Origin: Butyrivibrio proteoclasticus P6B7
GTDB taxonomy: Bacteria; Bacillota; Clostridia; Lachnospirales; Lachnospiraceae
Reading direction: 5' to 3'
Assembly: GCF_000622085.1 (NCBI RefSeq)
Contig: NZ_JHWL01000013.1
Span: 38,569 to 102,568, forward strand
DNA: 64,000 nt
Each line of letters starts with the position of its first letter. Within the stretch, counting starts at the first letter, position 1. Shown here in pieces: positions 63,226 through 64,000 of the stretch. A program made the position numbers and the translations under genes. The notes beneath the pieces were generated by a model. That model saw only the letters and a list, made by a program, of their open reading frames with translations. It was not told the DNA's origin and ran no database searches.

Positions 63226-63597
63226 CTTTGCGAGTACACCAAGCATATCATCCACAGATATTACATCACTTTCTTCCACAACATCTACAACTTTGCCATC
63301 TTTTTTCTTATAAACATAAGAGACTTTGCAATGTTCAATATCTGTTAACTTTACATGTTTTCGGCATACACCTTTATCATACGCCTCCCAGTCAGGAAGA
63401 CATCCCTCTGCAAATACTAGATAAATGCCATCATCTACATAATCTGCAGGGAAAATTTCCCACCACAATGGTGTATGATCCAACTTAGCATCATATTCAA
63501 CATAATAGTGCACATCAAATATATCGCTTAACTCTTCTTTAGTAACATTTTTATAGAAAAGACCATCCTCTTCACTAAACTTGGAGTCAGTTTGGAT
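63202..63597 (-). pseudogene. Immunity-like gene with 5' end removed by an IS element
   Basis: The frame ending at 63202 is open back to about 63597, where a TAG (63598-63600) and the IS left end begin. It encodes about 131 residues with no ATG at the front: IQTDSKFSEEDGLFYKNVTK, then WWEIFPADYVDDGIYLVFAE, DWEAYDKGVCRKHVK. The GTG at 63513 is not credible as a start. The lost N terminus is explained by insertion of the IS3 element. Confidence 0.78.
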
Positions 63598-63670
63598 CTA
63601 TATTAAAAAAGTGGACACGATAAGTAACTCATTATTACAATTAATTAGACACAAAAGGAGGTATCTAATT

Positions 63671-63964
63671 ATGTCCACAGGCAACCGTTCCGTGAGGTAT
63701 GACGAAGAGTTCAAACGTACTCTTGTTAACCTCTATCAAAATGGTGGAAAGACTCAAGCTGCTCTCTGTAAGGAATACGGAGTCTCTCCTACCAGCCTTA
63801 CCCGCTGGATTAAGCAATACTCTACCGTTGAAACTGACGATGGCGAAATTCTTACTGCCAAGCAGGTCAAAGACCTGCAAAAACGCAATGCTCAGCTTGA
63901 GGAGGAACTCCTCATACTAAAAAAAGCGATTGCCATATTCACGCCACACTCAAACAACGACTAG
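63671..63964 (+). CDS. IS3-family transposase OrfA
   Basis: A 97-aa protein from ATG 63671, with AGGAGG 8 nt upstream. The helix-turn-helix (RSVRYDEEFKRTLVNLY, GKTQAALCKEYGVSPTSLTR) and the leucine-zipper helix (LQKRNAQLEEELLILKKAIA) are typical. OrfA binds the terminal repeats; read through by frameshift it forms the OrfAB transposase. Confidence 0.93.
   Translation: MSTGNRSVRYDEEFKRTLVNLYQNGGKTQAALCKEYGVSPTSLTRWIKQYSTVETDDGEILTAKQVKDLQKRNAQLEEELLILKKAIAIFTPHSNND
63919..63926 (+). other. Programmed -1 frameshift slip site of the IS3 transposase
   Basis: Seven A residues and a G (AAAAAAAG) sit at the end of orfA in the phase A-AAA-AAG. In the -1 frame the sequence reads on without a stop into orfB. 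Confidence 0.75.
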
Positions 63965-64000
63965 AGGTAGTTCATAAACTAAGATTTCAGCATGACATCA
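63925..64000 (+). CDS. IS3-family transposase OrfB, start only
   Basis: In the -1 frame relative to orfA the translation is SDCHIHATLKQRLEVVHKLR..., the usual N terminus of the IS3 OrfB (rve integrase) part. The DDE catalytic domain lies beyond the window edge. Confidence 0.78.

Larger units (their letters stand above)
63611..64000 (+). mobile_element. IS3-family insertion sequence, left part (continues past window)
   Basis: The left end is placed near TGGACACGATAAG at 63611, where the truncated gene stops and the transposase leader begins. orfA and the start of orfB in the -1 frame are both present. The right end is outside the window, so terminal repeats and target duplication cannot be compared. 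Confidence 0.82.

Noticed and set aside
63202..63513. A 103-aa gene starting at a GTG at 63513
   Set aside because: The frame is open and protein-like upstream to the IS junction, so the GTG is internal to a truncated gene.

Overview
The window looks like a chromosome segment of a rumen or gut Lachnospiraceae bacterium, most likely Butyrivibrio or Pseudobutyrivibrio. That reading rests on protein content: a domain-permuted GH3 glucosidase of the Ruminococcus albus/Butyrivibrio type, a GH10 xylanase fused to an acetyl-esterase-like domain, a complete rnfCDGEAB operon, clostridial Gx-transporter and NusG-II genes, ispH overlapping an S1-protein gene, and strong AGGAGG ribosome-binding sites. 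The genus is inferred. Almost all genes lie on the minus strand, so transcription mostly runs from high to low coordinates. I saw no rRNA, tRNA, CRISPR array or phage.

Region 1 (1-5530) is a sugar-import operon read leftwards: lipoprotein binding protein, two permeases, a LacI-type regulator and a GH35 beta-galactosidase cut by the window edge. It has a clear sigma-A promoter and several operator-like sites. The GH35 gene suggests beta-galactosides rather than maltose. Region 2 (5570-19821) is mostly housekeeping: dprA, comM, a PilZ protein, pilT, yfbR, a TauE-like exporter, hemW, lepA, rpsT, a CmpB-like membrane protein, and two COG0523/CobW GTPases. One GTPase carries a DUF1980-like tail, the other an expanded His/Asp-rich metal-binding tract.

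Region 3 (19830-32742) is accessory DNA: a non-coding array of 52-bp repeats, a decayed HAD phosphatase gene, a three-gene cassette (1930, 92 and 453 aa) of unrecognised function with a broken copy of the 453-aa gene's start behind it, an MNT nucleotidyltransferase followed in frame by a HEPN-like segment, and a membrane-anchored coiled-coil protein. The cassette is the best candidate here for an undescribed system.

Region 4 (33036-44533) holds the Rnf complex and two companion membrane/NusG-II genes, an RNase H-like exonuclease, a lipoprotein and the permuted GH3 enzyme. Region 5 (44849-56779) holds cheR, rpsA, ispH, cmk, a flavoprotein, RpiR and TetR regulators, an SNF2 helicase without a SWIM domain, a GNAT acetyltransferase and a MutS-like ATPase. 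Region 6 (56916-59919, plus strand) holds a YihY/BrkB membrane protein and the cytoplasmic xylanase-esterase. Region 7 (59991-64000) is a cluster of small immunity-like genes, several duplicated, frameshifted or interrupted by stops, ending at an IS3-family element whose left end truncates one of them.

The sugar genes (GH35 with its transporter, GH3, GH10-esterase) fit a cell that imports plant-derived oligosaccharides and finishes digesting them inside. Rnf would couple ferredoxin oxidation to ion pumping in such a fermenter.
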